Shown here: piece after piece, positions 24,716 to 34,154 of the stretch
Numbering within the stretch: position 1 is the stretch's first letter
How the letters are laid out: each line of letters starts with the position of its first letter
Assembly (NCBI RefSeq): GCF_033807535.1
Contig: NZ_CP136856.1
Location: 1,793,001 to 1,857,000, forward strand
DNA length: 64,000 nt
DNA from: Oceanisphaera sp. IT1-181
GTDB lineage: Bacteria > Pseudomonadota > Gammaproteobacteria > Enterobacterales > Aeromonadaceae
Direction of reading: 5' to 3'
Translations under genes and position numbers: made by a program
The notes under the pieces: model-generated
The model's input: the letters and a program-made list of their open reading frames with translations, nothing else
Databases searched by the model: none
What the model was told of the DNA's origin: nothing

Positions 24716-26827
24716 ATGACAACTTTATATCAATCAAGATGGCTGTGCCCCCTACTCTGCTGTGTGTTGCTGTTTGGCTGCAGTACTCCGACCGGCGACA
24801 GAGCCACGCTGGACAAACCCTGGGGAAAACCCCAGGTCACCAGCAGCGTAAATCCAATCCGGATACCAACCCAGAATCTGCCCCGCCCTGCCACTAATCC
24901 GCTGCCGATAACAGAAAATGCGGTCCAGCGACTGCCCCGTTCGGAAATGTATCGCGGGTCTGGAAATTTCGTCAAACTTAATAATGCAGCACAAGCAGAA
25001 CCGGCATCAGGTGACATTATGCTTAATTTTCAGGGCTCGGATATTGCCGAAGTGGTCAAGACCATACTGGGTGACATACTGCAATTAAACTACAGCCTGG
25101 ATGACCGAGTTCGTGGCCCTGTGTATCTACAAACCAGCCGACCGATCAGCCGGGATGATGTGCTCCCGACCTTAGAAAGTCTGTTGCAGACTCATGGTGC
25201 CGTACTGATACACAATAATGGCCGCTTCGAAGTGGTGCCAGCGACCGACGTGCCCTCGGCTTCCCTGAATCCGACACTGGCGCTGGCAGTCGGGCGTGGC
25301 TATCAAATGCTACTGCTGCCGTTGCGCTATATTGGCGCTCGAGAAATGGAGAAAATCCTCGAACCCATCAAACCACGTCAAGGGGGGGTATTAGTGGATG
25401 ACAGACGTAATATGCTCACCTTGGTAGGCACCGAGGATGAATTGCAGAATATTAGGGAGACCGTTGGTATTTTCGATGTCGATCAACTAAAGGGCATGTC
25501 GGTGGGGCTATTTCGGCTGCAAGCCAGCAGTGCCGATATTATCGCCGACGAGCTGCAGGCCATCTTTGGCAACGAAGCCGAAGGTCCACTGGCTGGCATG
25601 ATACGTTATCTGCCCATAGAGCGACTCAACGCCCTGATGGTGATCACCCCTCAAGAACGCTACCTGACTGATGCCCGTATCTGGATCGAACGCCTCGATC
25701 GCGCTGAAAATCCCCGCGGACTTAATATGTATGTCTATCATGTGCAAAATGGTAAGGCCGATAATCTGGCTGAGCTCTTAACCCAGCTGTTTGACAATCA
25801 GCGACGCAATCACAGCAACACGGGCGGTCCCGCGCCCCTCCCCGCAGCGGTGGCTACCGATACCAGTGGCATAACACCGCCCCCACCACCGACTCCCCAG
25901 CCCATCGGTTTGCATAGCAGCAATCTGGATGTCGCGGATGTCAGCATTATCGCCGACCTCGAGCGCAACGCGCTAGTGATCATGTCATCTAGCGCCGATT
26001 ATCAAAAGGTCGAACAGGCCATCAAGCGGCTGGATATACAGCCATTGCAGGTGTTGGTAGAAGCCACCATAGTCGAGGTTAGCTTGGAGGATGAGCTGCG
26101 TTACGGACTGCAATGGTATTTTAGAAATAGCCTAGGAGGAGGACTCAGAGGTGCCGGTGCCGTAGGAGCCCTGCCTATTCCTTCGCCGTTTGGCGGTGGC
26201 GTAGCGGCCTCGGCGAGCTATGAAATATTCAATGCTACCGGCACCCGGGCTCTGTTGACCGCTCTAGCCAGTGATTCCAAACTCAATGTTATCTCTTCCC
26301 CCTCCTTGATGGTGTTGGATAACCATACCGCCGTTATCCGCATTGGCGATCAGGTGCCGGTGCGCACCTCAGAAACCACCAATACCGGCAGCGATAACCT
26401 CAATACCACCAGTACCATTCAATTCAAAGATACCGGGGTGCTGTTAGAGGTGACTCCCAGAGTGAATTCCGGCGGCATGGTGGTATTAGATATCTCCCAG
26501 GAAGTGAATGACGTGGCCCCGACCACCACTTCTGGTATCGACTCCCCGACCATCACCCAGCGCAAGATAAACACCCGAGTCGCCATCCAGAGCGGAGGCA
26601 CTCTGGTGCTAGGTGGCCTGATCCGTGAAAACAAAACCCAGGACAGCCAGGGAGTACCCGGTCTTCGCCATATTCCGGTACTGGGCTGGATTTTTGGTAG
26701 CAGTGGCACCAGTGTCAGACGCACTGAGTTGGTGGTGTTGATTACTCCCACAGCTGTCATCAATCAGCAAGATGCACGCGCCGTTACCCAGGAATACCGG
26801 AAAAAACTGCAGAGCATTGCCATGTAA
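24716..26827 (+). CDS. gspD: Type II secretion outer-membrane secretin GspD, lipoprotein form
   Basis: This 703-residue secretin has a lipobox LFGC that places the acylated Cys at residue 22, so it carries its own outer-membrane targeting lipid, as in XpsD; no gspS pilotin gene is seen. The N0 domain is near 105-175 (MLNFQGSDIAEVVKTILGD). N1-N3 repeats follow (TLVGTEDELQNIRETV, LIVITP-like LMVITPQE, LERNALVIMSS) with a Pro/Gly-rich linker near 370-400. The secretin core (about 435-690) carries NVISSPSLMVLDNHTAVIRI, VPVRTS and LVLGGLIRENKTQ. AGGATC stands before the ATG. It is the last gene of the operon. Confidence 0.95.
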   Translation: MTTLYQSRWLCPLLCCVLLFGCSTPTGDRATLDKPWGKPQVTSSVNPIRIPTQNLPRPATNPLPITENAVQRLPRSEMYRGSGNFVKLNNAAQAEPASGDIMLNFQGSDIAEVVKTILGDILQLNYSLDDRVRGPVYLQTSRPISRDDVLPTLESLLQTHGAVLIHNNGRFEVVPATDVPSASLNPTLALAVGRGYQMLLLPLRYIGAREMEKILEPIKPRQGGVLVDDRRNMLTLVGTEDELQNIRETVGIFDVDQLKGMSVGLFRLQASSADIIADELQAIFGNEAEGPLAGMIRYLPIERLNALMVITPQERYLTDARIWIERLDRAENPRGLNMYVYHVQNGKADNLAELLTQLFDNQRRNHSNTGGPAPLPAAVATDTSGITPPPPPTPQPIGLHSSNLDVADVSIIADLERNALVIMSSSADYQKVEQAIKRLDIQPLQVLVEATIVEVSLEDELRYGLQWYFRNSLGGGLRGAGAVGALPIPSPFGGGVAASASYEIFNATGTRALLTALASDSKLNVISSPSLMVLDNHTAVIRIGDQVPVRTSETTNTGSDNLNTTSTIQFKDTGVLLEVTPRVNSGGMVVLDISQEVNDVAPTTTSGIDSPTITQRKINTRVAIQSGGTLVLGGLIRENKTQDSQGVPGLRHIPVLGWIFGSSGTSVRRTELVVLITPTAVINQQDARAVTQEYRKKLQSIAM

Positions 26828-26852
26828 GGAGTAAGAGCCACCGCAGGAATAG

Positions 26853-26879
26853 GCGCTCCCCCGCCAAGCGTGGGAGCGC
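26853..26879 (+). terminator. Hairpin after gspD, possible terminator
   Basis: GCGCTCCC pairs with GGGAGCGC around an 11 nt loop, 25 bp after the gspD stop. No T run follows, so it may act as a 3' stabilising hairpin or a Rho-assisted end. Confidence 0.5.
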
Positions 26880-26958
26880 AAACAAATTAAGTGAGTGTTT
26901 ATACCAGTCAGATTTTTTCATGAACACACAAATAGTCTTCCATGAAAGTGGCGCCGTT

Positions 26959-27981
26959 TTAGCTCGGTAATACAACGCCATAAGCGTGGCCGTGGTCACG
27001 AATGTCAGAGGCCAAATGTGCTTTTTCTTCTGGCGATAACCAACAGGCTTCGACGCTGTTGAGCGCCAACTCTAATATATTTTCATCGCTTAAATTTAAA
27101 CCTTCTTGCAGCGCCTGATAGTTCGCATTCATATAACCGCCAAAGTAGGCCGGATCGTCTGAGTTAATGGTCACGCACACGCCGGCCGCTAAAAATTGCG
27201 GGATCGGCAACTCACTCATATCCTTGATAACCTTTAACTTTAGGTTAGACAATGGGCAAACGGTGAGCGGAATGCGCTCTTGGGCCAAGCGCGCCATTAA
27301 AGGTGGGTCGGTAATGGCGGCCACTCCGTGGTCGATGCGCTCCACGCCCAAAATATCCAGTGCATCACGAATATAGCTGGCTGGCCCCTCTTCGCCCGCA
27401 TGGGCCACCAAGCGATAGCCTTGTTCAAGGGCGGCGGCATAGACGCGGGCAAACTTGGTCGGTGGATTGCCTTTTTCTGCCGAATCTAGCCCCACCCCCG
27501 ATAAGTGATGGCGAAAAGGTTCCGCCAAGCGTAGCGTCTCAAACGCTGATTCTTCGGATAAATGGCGTAAGAACGACATGATTAAGCGGCTGGTTAAGCC
27601 CCACTGTTGTCGCGCTTGCTCCAGTGCGCGCACTATGCCCTCGACCACCGCCGCCATGGGCACACCTCGAGCTAAATGCGCTTGGGGATCAAAGAAAATC
27701 TCTACATGACGCACGCTATCGGCGTGCGAGCGCACCAAATAGGCCCACGTTAAGTCAAAAAAGTCCTGCTCGGTGAGCAACACTTGCATGCCCGAATAAT
27801 AGACATTAAGAAAAGACTGCAAGTCGTCAAACTGATAGGCGGCCCGTAAGGCGCTTTCATCTAAGTAATTGAGAGTGATACCATTACGCTTTGCTAACGC
27901 AAACACCAGCTCGGGCTCCAAGGTGCCCTCTATGTGCAGGTGTAACTCTACTTTGGGTAAGTCACTGATAAAATTTGACAT
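26959..27981 (-). CDS. Adenine/adenosine deaminase
   Basis: This 340-residue zinc-dependent amidohydrolase of the adenosine deaminase superfamily has metal ligands in the HLHIEG motif (about residues 14-19). HAGEEGP near 200 has the catalytic glutamate region, ERIDHGV has the next His, and NSDDPAYFGG has the metal-binding Asp. The combination HLHIEGTLEPE and CPLSNLKLKV resembles the adenine deaminase branch (yeast Aah1-like), whereas true adenosine deaminases usually read H-H-L-D-G and CPTSN. It therefore more likely converts adenine to hypoxanthine. The start is ATG 27981, with GGAG nine bases upstream; the upstream extension lacks family similarity. Confidence 0.85.
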   Translation of the reverse strand: MSNFISDLPKVELHLHIEGTLEPELVFALAKRNGITLNYLDESALRAAYQFDDLQSFLNVYYSGMQVLLTEQDFFDLTWAYLVRSHADSVRHVEIFFDPQAHLARGVPMAAVVEGIVRALEQARQQWGLTSRLIMSFLRHLSEESAFETLRLAEPFRHHLSGVGLDSAEKGNPPTKFARVYAAALEQGYRLVAHAGEEGPASYIRDALDILGVERIDHGVAAITDPPLMARLAQERIPLTVCPLSNLKLKVIKDMSELPIPQFLAAGVCVTINSDDPAYFGGYMNANYQALQEGLNLSDENILELALNSVEACWLSPEEKAHLASDIRDHGHAYGVVLPS

Positions 27982-28169
27982 GGCGTTTCTCCAGAGCCAT
28001 CGACCAGCCAGTAGTCGCCAGCTCAATTCGACGTAAGTGCACGTAAATAGCGCACTTTAATAAAGTATCAACATAACAAAAATTTAACCATAAACGCCAG
28101 CACGGCGCTGGGCTAACGGTTGGAAATGTGACCTAATAGCAAACGCCCCTTATAAAGGACTCTGTATTG

Positions 28170-28844
28170 ATGTTTTCTTTTCTCAAACGCCTGGTGCGCT
28201 GGCTGTTAGCCTTGGTGATTGTACTGCCGCTGTTGTTAACCTTGGTGTATCGTTTTTTACCCGTACCCGTCACGCCATTAATGGTTATCCGCCTCATTGA
28301 AGGCGAAAGTTTAAGCAAACACTGGCAACCGGCACACCGCATCGCTAACTCATTGAAATCATCGGTGATTGCAAGTGAAGATAATAAATTTTGCCAACAC
28401 AGCGGCTTTGACTGGGACGCCTTTGCCGATGTGGCGAGCGAATTTAAAAATGAAGGTAAACTGCGCGGCGGCAGCACCATTAGCATGCAAACCGCGAAAA
28501 ACCTGTACTTGTGGCCTGGCCGCAGCTGGGTACGCAAAGGACTAGAGGCAGTGTATACGCCCATGCTGGAGCTGATGTTGCCTAAAGAGCGCATCATGAC
28601 CTTGTATTTAAACATTGCCGAATTTGGCCCAGGTATATATGGCGCAGAAGCGGCGGCACAAGCCTACTTTAATACCTCGGCGGCCCAACTTTCTCCTTAT
28701 CAATCGGCGCTATTGGCGGCGGTGTTACCTAACCCTCGCCAATATAATGCGGGCCGACCTTCGGCTTATGTACAAGGCCGAGCCGCCACCATTCGGGTGC
28801 GGGTAAAACAGCTGGGCCCTTTGCTCAGCTGCGTCAGTAAATAA
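28170..28844 (+). CDS. mtgA: Monofunctional biosynthetic peptidoglycan transglycosylase
   Basis: This 224-residue GT51 enzyme polymerises lipid II into glycan strands at the periplasmic face of the inner membrane. It has one N-terminal anchor (about residues 7-30). The five family motifs are visible: VIASEDNKFCQHSGFD with the catalytic Glu, RGGSTISMQTAKNLYLWPGR, RKGLEAVYTPMLE, KERIMTLYLNIAEFGPGIYG with the second Glu, and AALLAAVLPNPRQYN. There is no transpeptidase domain. ATG 28170 is used with AAGGAC upstream; a TTG three bases earlier is the alternative. It is divergent from the deaminase gene. Confidence 0.94.
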   Translation: MFSFLKRLVRWLLALVIVLPLLLTLVYRFLPVPVTPLMVIRLIEGESLSKHWQPAHRIANSLKSSVIASEDNKFCQHSGFDWDAFADVASEFKNEGKLRGGSTISMQTAKNLYLWPGRSWVRKGLEAVYTPMLELMLPKERIMTLYLNIAEFGPGIYGAEAAAQAYFNTSAAQLSPYQSALLAAVLPNPRQYNAGRPSAYVQGRAATIRVRVKQLGPLLSCVSK

Positions 28845-28947
28845 AATACGCGCAGCCACCGGATGGGTGGCATCGTGACTGCCCTATAAACCGGCAGCGC
28901 GCCGTGAGCTATACGATAAATAAAATAATGCAGCAAGGAGAGATGCC

Positions 28948-29700
28948 GTGACTAAGAAAAATGTGATTTGTGATATTGATGGCGTCATCTTGCATAACAA
29001 TGACTTGATACCCGGTGCCGATGTGTTTGTACAGCGCCTACTCGAGCAAGGGATTAACCTGTTATTTTTAACCAATTACCCGGCGCAAACGCCCAAAGAT
29101 CTGCAAAACCGCTTTTATTCGGTCGGGATTGAAGTGCCTGAGTCGATGTTTTATACCTCAGCCATGGCCACGGCGGATTTTTTAAAGCGCCAAAGTGGAG
29201 AAAAAGCCTATGTGATTGGCGAAGGCGCCTTGATCCATGAGCTGTATAATGCCGGCTTCACCATTACCGACATAGACCCAGACTTTGTAGTAGTGGGCGA
29301 AACGCGCAATTACAACTGGTCTATGATGCAAATGGCCGCACGCTTTGTTTCACAAGGGGCGCGCTTTATCGCCACCAACCCCGACACCCATGGTCCGCAC
29401 ATGCACCCCGCCTGCGGTGCCTTGTGCGCGCCTATCGAACGTATGACCGGCAAAAAGCCGTTTTATGTGGGTAAACCCAGTGCTTGGATCATTCGCGCGG
29501 CACTTAATCACATGGACGCCCACTCGGAGAACACGCTGATCATCGGTGATAATTTAAATACTGATATTTTAGCGGGCTTTCAAGCGGGCCTAGATACGGT
29601 GCTGGTGCTGACCGGCGTCAGTCAAATCAGTGATATTGATAATATGCCCTTTCGCCCGCAGCATGTGTACGCTTCTGTGGCCGACATTGATTTATTTTAA
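28948..29700 (+). CDS. nagD: NagD-like HAD-IIA sugar/nucleotide phosphatase
   Basis: This 250-residue cytoplasmic HAD phosphatase has motif I DIDGVILH (Asp9, Asp11), motif II LFLTNYP, a C2-type cap with ATNPDTHGP and GALCAPIERMTGKKP, the lysine in YVGKPSAWI, and motif IV IGDNLNTDILAGFQAG. E. coli NagD (250 residues) hydrolyses UMP, GMP and related phosphates. The GTG start at 28948 is preceded by AAGGAGA. It is not next to nagB/A/C, so any link to N-acetylglucosamine use is not supported here. Confidence 0.9.
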   Translation: MTKKNVICDIDGVILHNNDLIPGADVFVQRLLEQGINLLFLTNYPAQTPKDLQNRFYSVGIEVPESMFYTSAMATADFLKRQSGEKAYVIGEGALIHELYNAGFTITDIDPDFVVVGETRNYNWSMMQMAARFVSQGARFIATNPDTHGPHMHPACGALCAPIERMTGKKPFYVGKPSAWIIRAALNHMDAHSENTLIIGDNLNTDILAGFQAGLDTVLVLTGVSQISDIDNMPFRPQHVYASVADIDLF

Positions 29701-29754
29701 TTTATTTATTTTAAACTAAGTTGTTTTAACTGGTTTTCAACGCAAGAAGAGCTC

Positions 29755-31329
29755 ATGGATCTGATCTTTATCGTTATCGCTTTTGGCTGTGGCTTGGCCG
29801 TTTATCTCATTAACCTACCGCCGTTAATCGGCTTTTTAGCGGCGGGTTTTGTACTCAACGCCATGGGCTATAGCAGTAACGACACCCTAGATACGCTGGC
29901 TAATTTAGGTGTCACGCTGCTGCTGTTTAGCATAGGTCTAAAGCTGGACTTAAAAGTGTTACTGAGAAAAGAGGTCTGGGGCACCGCTTGCGGCCATATC
30001 CTGCTGTCGACCTTGTTTTTTACGCTGGTATTATTGGCCATAAAAACCATCGGCTTTAGTTTGGCTGCCGAGTTGGAATGGCGCCAAGCCATGCTAATGG
30101 GCTTTGCCTTAAGCTTTTCGAGTACCGTATTTGCGGTTAAAGTGCTCGAAGAGCGCAGCGACATGAACACCTTTTATGGCCGTATCGCCATTGGTGTGTT
30201 GGTGATGCAAGACCTGTTTGCGGTGGCGTTTTTAACCATCTCTAAGGGTAAAGTGCCAAGCCTGTGGGCCATAGGTTTATTAGCGTTATTACCACTGGTG
30301 CGCTGGCTGGCTTTTAAAATTCTCGCGCGCATCGGCCACGGCGAGCTGCAAACCTTATTTGCGGTATTTTTAGCCTTGGTCGTGGGCGCGGGCAGCTTTG
30401 AGTTAGTGGGCTTAAAAGGCGACTTGGGTGCCTTGCTGATTGGTATGATGCTGGCCGGCCATTACAGCGCCTCCGCACTAGCTAAGTCTTTGTTTAATAT
30501 GAAAGAGCTGTTCTTGGTGGCATTTTTCTTGAGTATTGGCCTCAAGGGCATGCCAACGCTGGATGCACTCTGGATTGCCGCGATTTTGTTATTGGTATTA
30601 CCGGTGAAAAGCCTGATTTATTACTGGCTATATAATCGCTCACAGTTACGTATTCGTACCTCTTTGCTGGCCACTTTTAGCCTCTCTAACTATTCAGAAT
30701 TTGGCTTAATTGTGGCGGCGTTGGCGGCTCAGCAAGGCTTGCTCAGTAACGACTGGGCAATAGTGGTGTCTATCGCGCTGGCCATTTCGTTTGTGGTGTC
30801 CGCACCACTCAATAGCCATAACGAAAGCTTGTATCGCCGTTTAATGCAGCGTTTTAATCCCCGCGAGCATACCCGACTGCATCCGGATGACAGGCCGATA
30901 GAATTGGGCAATGCCCATGTACTGATTGTGGGCATGGGCCGTATCGGCCAAGGGGCTTATATGGAGCTAGAAGCGCGCTATCCGGGGCAATTGTTAGGGA
31001 TAGACAGCGACAGTAAAAAAGTGGCTTTGCTCAATGGGCTCAATATTAACGCCATTGAAGGCGACGCTTCTGACTCGGATTTTTGGGATAAAACCAGCAT
31101 TAGCACGCAGGTCGAATATATTTTTCTCGCCATGCCCAATCATGCGGGTAACTTGTATGCGCTGGAGCAAATTCGCTACAACCACTTTAAAGGTCGTGTA
31201 GCGGCCATTATTTGCTACCCGGATGAAGGCGCGCAACTGCGTGATTTAGGGGCTGATGATATCTTTAATATCTATGAAGAAGCCGGCAGTGGCTTTGCGC
31301 GCCACGTCATTGAGTCACATCCGCTGTAA
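29755..31329 (+). CDS. CPA2 cation/proton antiporter with RCK_N domain
   Basis: This 524-residue protein has a Na+/H+ exchanger domain of about twelve segments (residues 1-370; LIGFLAAGFVLNAMG, LGFALSFSSTVFAVKVLEE-like SFSSTVFAVK and GDLGALLIGMML motifs). A cytoplasmic RCK_N Rossmann domain follows (about 385-505; VLIVGMGRIGQGAY, GIDSDSKKV, EGDASDSDFW). This layout is that of KefB/KefC/YbaL-type K+ or Na+ efflux systems. No RCK_C domain and no KefF/KefG-like gene are present, so it is closer to YbaL-type antiporters. The substrate ion is not certain. Confidence 0.88.
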   Translation: MDLIFIVIAFGCGLAVYLINLPPLIGFLAAGFVLNAMGYSSNDTLDTLANLGVTLLLFSIGLKLDLKVLLRKEVWGTACGHILLSTLFFTLVLLAIKTIGFSLAAELEWRQAMLMGFALSFSSTVFAVKVLEERSDMNTFYGRIAIGVLVMQDLFAVAFLTISKGKVPSLWAIGLLALLPLVRWLAFKILARIGHGELQTLFAVFLALVVGAGSFELVGLKGDLGALLIGMMLAGHYSASALAKSLFNMKELFLVAFFLSIGLKGMPTLDALWIAAILLLVLPVKSLIYYWLYNRSQLRIRTSLLATFSLSNYSEFGLIVAALAAQQGLLSNDWAIVVSIALAISFVVSAPLNSHNESLYRRLMQRFNPREHTRLHPDDRPIELGNAHVLIVGMGRIGQGAYMELEARYPGQLLGIDSDSKKVALLNGLNINAIEGDASDSDFWDKTSISTQVEYIFLAMPNHAGNLYALEQIRYNHFKGRVAAIICYPDEGAQLRDLGADDIFNIYEEAGSGFARHVIESHPL

Positions 31330-31387
31330 AGGTAATTATCGTTTTTAGCAGGAGTTTTAAACCCGAAAATCAACACTAAACGTCCCT

Positions 31388-31501
31388 GTAGCTGCCCGTC
31401 TCTTTGGTAAAGAGTATGAGGCACGGTTTTATGTGTTGTTTAAAAACAGCCAGCAAAGCTGGCCCGGCGAAGTCCTCTTTACCAAAGAGACGGCCGGCTA
31501 C
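31388..31501 (+). repeat. Single REP/BIME-like unit
   Basis: GTAGCTGCCCGTCTCTTTGG starts hairpin A, CCAGCAAAGCTGG is the middle hairpin, and CCGGC...GCCGG closes around the long core with CTCTTTACCAAAGAG, ending CTAC. It separates the antiporter gene from the SulP gene. Confidence 0.8.
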
Positions 31502-31576
31502 ATTGGTGCTTGGCGCTAAATATCGTTTCACGTACGTCTCACGCGTGCACAATTTACGTTTTTTGGAATTTTTATC

Positions 31577-33061
31577 ATGTTATCTCAGCTAAAACAGACT
31601 TGGTTTTTTAATATTCGCGGCGATGTACTGGCCGGCATAGTGGTGGCCTTGGCCTTGATCCCCGAAGCCCTCGCGTTTGCGGTTATCGCCGGCGTGGATC
31701 CTAAGGTCAGTTTATATGCTTCTTTTAGCATGGCGGTGGTGATCGCTTTTGCTGGCGGACGGCCAGGCATGATCTCGGCCTCGACCGGTGCCATGGCGCT
31801 GTTGATAGTCACACTGGTGAAAGACCACGGCTTGGAGTATTTACTGGCCGCGACTTTACTCTGTGGCGTGTTGCAGTTACTGGTGGGGTATTTTCGTTTA
31901 GCACAGTTGATGCGCTTTGTGTCGACCTCAGTGGTCACCGGGTTCGTCAATGCCTTGGCGATTTTGATTTTTATGGTGCAAATAGAGGAACTGTTGGGCG
32001 GCAATTGGCACGTATACGCCATGGCAGCTGCAGGCCTGGCGATTGTTTACCTGCTGCCGCTGATCCCCTATTTAGGCAAAGTGCTGCCCTCCCCTTTGGT
32101 GTGTATCGTTATTCTGACGCTGGTCGCCGTTTACTTTGGCATAGAGGTGCCGAATGTGGGCAGCAAAGGCGAGCTGCCCAGCAGTCTGCCCATATTTTTA
32201 TGGCCCGATGTACCACTCAATTTTGAAACACTGGCCATTATTTTCCCCTATTCTTTATCGTTAGCCATTGTGGGTTTGTTAGAGTCCATGATGACTGCCA
32301 CTATAATAGATGACTTCACCGACACCCAAAGTGATAAAAACCGCGAATGTAAAGGCCAAGGTATCGCTAACTTAGCCACCGGTTTGCTGGGCGGCATGGC
32401 GGGGTGTGCCGTGATTGGCCAGTCGGTCATCAACGTAAAATCTGGCGGCCGAGGTCGGTTATCGACGCTGGTAGCCGGTGTAGTGTTATTGCTGATGGTG
32501 GTATTTTTGGGCCCTTGGGTATCACTCATCCCGATGGCCGCATTGGTGGCGGTGATGATAATGGTGTCTATTGGTACCTTTAGCTGGAGCTCTATCGTAA
32601 ACATTAAGTCCAACCCGCCCAGCTCCAGCATTGTGATGATAGCCACCGTGGCCGTGGTGGTGTATAGCCATAACTTGGCGTATGGGGTCTTGGTGGGCGT
32701 ATTATTAAGTGCGTTGTTCTTTGCCCATAAGATCAGTCGCCTGCTCACTGTGACCAGCAGCCAGCCGATAAAAAACGCGCGCAACTACCAAGTGGTCGGT
32801 CAAGTATTTTTTACCTCTAAGGATCAGTTTGTGGCCGCCTTTGATTTTAAAGAAGTGCTACAAAAAGTAAGCATTGATGTGAGCCGCGCCCATTTTTGGG
32901 ATATCAGCGCCATCGCCGCACTGGATAAAGTGGTGTTAAGCTTTAAGCGCGAAGGCGCAGAAGTAGAGATTATCGGCCTTAATGAGGCCAGTGCCACCTT
33001 GGTGGATCGCTTTGGTCTGCATCAGGACGCTAAGACTACGATTAAGCTAACGGACCAGTAA
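31577..33061 (+). CDS. SulP family anion transporter with STAS domain
   Basis: This 494-residue protein has an N-terminal transport domain of about ten or more segments, starting with the family motif GDVLAGIVVALALIPEALAFA, then GGRPGMISASTGAMA and GLLGGMAGCAVIGQSVINVKSGGRGRLS. A cytoplasmic STAS domain lies at about 395-490 (VGQVFFTSKDQFVAAF, SRAHFWDISAIAALDKVVL). SulP members carry sulfate, bicarbonate or dicarboxylates. The shorter length and the STAS form resemble low-affinity bicarbonate or sulfate carriers. It is followed after 67 bp by two universal stress protein genes in the same direction. Confidence 0.9.
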   Translation: MLSQLKQTWFFNIRGDVLAGIVVALALIPEALAFAVIAGVDPKVSLYASFSMAVVIAFAGGRPGMISASTGAMALLIVTLVKDHGLEYLLAATLLCGVLQLLVGYFRLAQLMRFVSTSVVTGFVNALAILIFMVQIEELLGGNWHVYAMAAAGLAIVYLLPLIPYLGKVLPSPLVCIVILTLVAVYFGIEVPNVGSKGELPSSLPIFLWPDVPLNFETLAIIFPYSLSLAIVGLLESMMTATIIDDFTDTQSDKNRECKGQGIANLATGLLGGMAGCAVIGQSVINVKSGGRGRLSTLVAGVVLLLMVVFLGPWVSLIPMAALVAVMIMVSIGTFSWSSIVNIKSNPPSSSIVMIATVAVVVYSHNLAYGVLVGVLLSALFFAHKISRLLTVTSSQPIKNARNYQVVGQVFFTSKDQFVAAFDFKEVLQKVSIDVSRAHFWDISAIAALDKVVLSFKREGAEVEIIGLNEASATLVDRFGLHQDAKTTIKLTDQ

Positions 33062-33128
33062 GGAGAGCGAGCATGAGTACTCGAGCAAACATGAGCACAA
33101 GCGCATATCTGGCCCAAGGAGAGTAAAT

Positions 33129-33980
33129 ATGACCACGAATGTAATCGCCTGTATCGATGGCTCACGTTATGCCAACGCCGTGGCCGACGCCGCCACTTGG
33201 GCCAGCCTGCGCCTAGCAGCACCTCTGCATTTATTGCATGTGCCTAATAAAATACCAGCACCCGTGCCCGCAGACTTAAGTGGCACCATTGGCCTGGGCA
33301 GCCAAGAGCAGTTATTGGCACATTTAAGTGAGCTGGATGCCAAGCAAAACAAGCTCTCTAGCGAGCGAGGCCGCCTGTTGCTGGAAGCCATTCAAGCGCA
33401 CGTGCTCAAAGGCGGCGTGTTGGCAAACCCCATTCAACGCCACGGCGACTTGCTCGAAACCTTGGTGGAGTTTGCACCCAGCACCAGGTTGGTAGTGTTA
33501 GGTCGCCATGGAGCTAACTCAGCGGCGGACTCTCCTCATTTAGGCAGCCATGTAGAGGCCATTACCCGCAACTTGCGCTGCCCCATCTTGCTCACTAAAG
33601 ATGATTTTAAGGCTCCACAAAAGGTGCTGTTAGCCTTTGATGGCAGCGCCAGCACCCGCCAAGCGGTAACCTTGCTCGCCAGTAGTCGTTTATTAGCGGG
33701 GCTGGAGGTGCATATCATTTTAGTGGGTGAAAATAGCGACGCCCACCAAGAGCAACTCAAGTGGGCCAGCGCCTTATTACAACAAGCAGAGATAACAACC
33801 GTAAGCCATATTTTACCCGGATCCGTAGAAGAAACCTTGGCTCAATATCAAGCCGAGCAAGGTATCGAGTTAATGATAATGGGAGCTTACGGGCATTCTC
33901 GGATCCGCCAATTGCTGCTCGGCAGCACTACCTTGGCCATGATCAAGAAGGCCAAAGTGCCCTTGCTTATCTTGCGCTAA
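33129..33980 (+). CDS. Tandem-domain universal stress protein
   Basis: This 283-residue protein is made of two Usp folds (about 1-150 and 155-283). Each has the strand-1 motif (VIACIDGSRYA; VLLAFDGSAST). The second domain has an intact ATP-binding loop, GAYGHSRIRQLLLGS (G-2X-G-9X-G-S). In the first the loop is GRHGANSAADSPHLGS, one residue longer. AAGGAG lies six bases before the ATG. It lies directly after the SulP gene and is about half identical by eye to the gene at 34155. Such proteins often act in stress survival or bind transporters; the function is not defined here. Confidence 0.88.
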   Translation: MTTNVIACIDGSRYANAVADAATWASLRLAAPLHLLHVPNKIPAPVPADLSGTIGLGSQEQLLAHLSELDAKQNKLSSERGRLLLEAIQAHVLKGGVLANPIQRHGDLLETLVEFAPSTRLVVLGRHGANSAADSPHLGSHVEAITRNLRCPILLTKDDFKAPQKVLLAFDGSASTRQAVTLLASSRLLAGLEVHIILVGENSDAHQEQLKWASALLQQAEITTVSHILPGSVEETLAQYQAEQGIELMIMGAYGHSRIRQLLLGSTTLAMIKKAKVPLLILR

Positions 33981-33992
33981 AAACGCAAACGT

Positions 33993-34030
33993 CCAGAGAA
34001 TAACGCTAAACAGCGTTATTCTCTGGTTTT
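33993..34030 (+). terminator. Rho-independent terminator
   Basis: A perfect 15 bp stem, CCAGAGAATAACGCT with AGCGTTATTCTCTGG, has an AAAC loop and then TTTT. It lies between the two universal stress genes, so these may be separate transcripts or partly read through. Confidence 0.92.
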
Positions 34031-34154
34031 GTGACAAGATTATGAAACTTGATGCAGCCCCCCAAGCCGTTTAATGTGTGCTACATTGGTTTTAGATCGG
34101 AGCCCCCGCGATTCTTGTATGTAAAGTCAATAACTTATCATCGGGATGAACCAC

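Noticed and set aside
33073..33126. 17-codon frame between the SulP and stress protein genes (MSTRANMSTSAYLAQGE)
   Set aside because: Its end contains the Shine-Dalgarno sequence of the next gene and there is no other sign of selection; it could be a chance frame.
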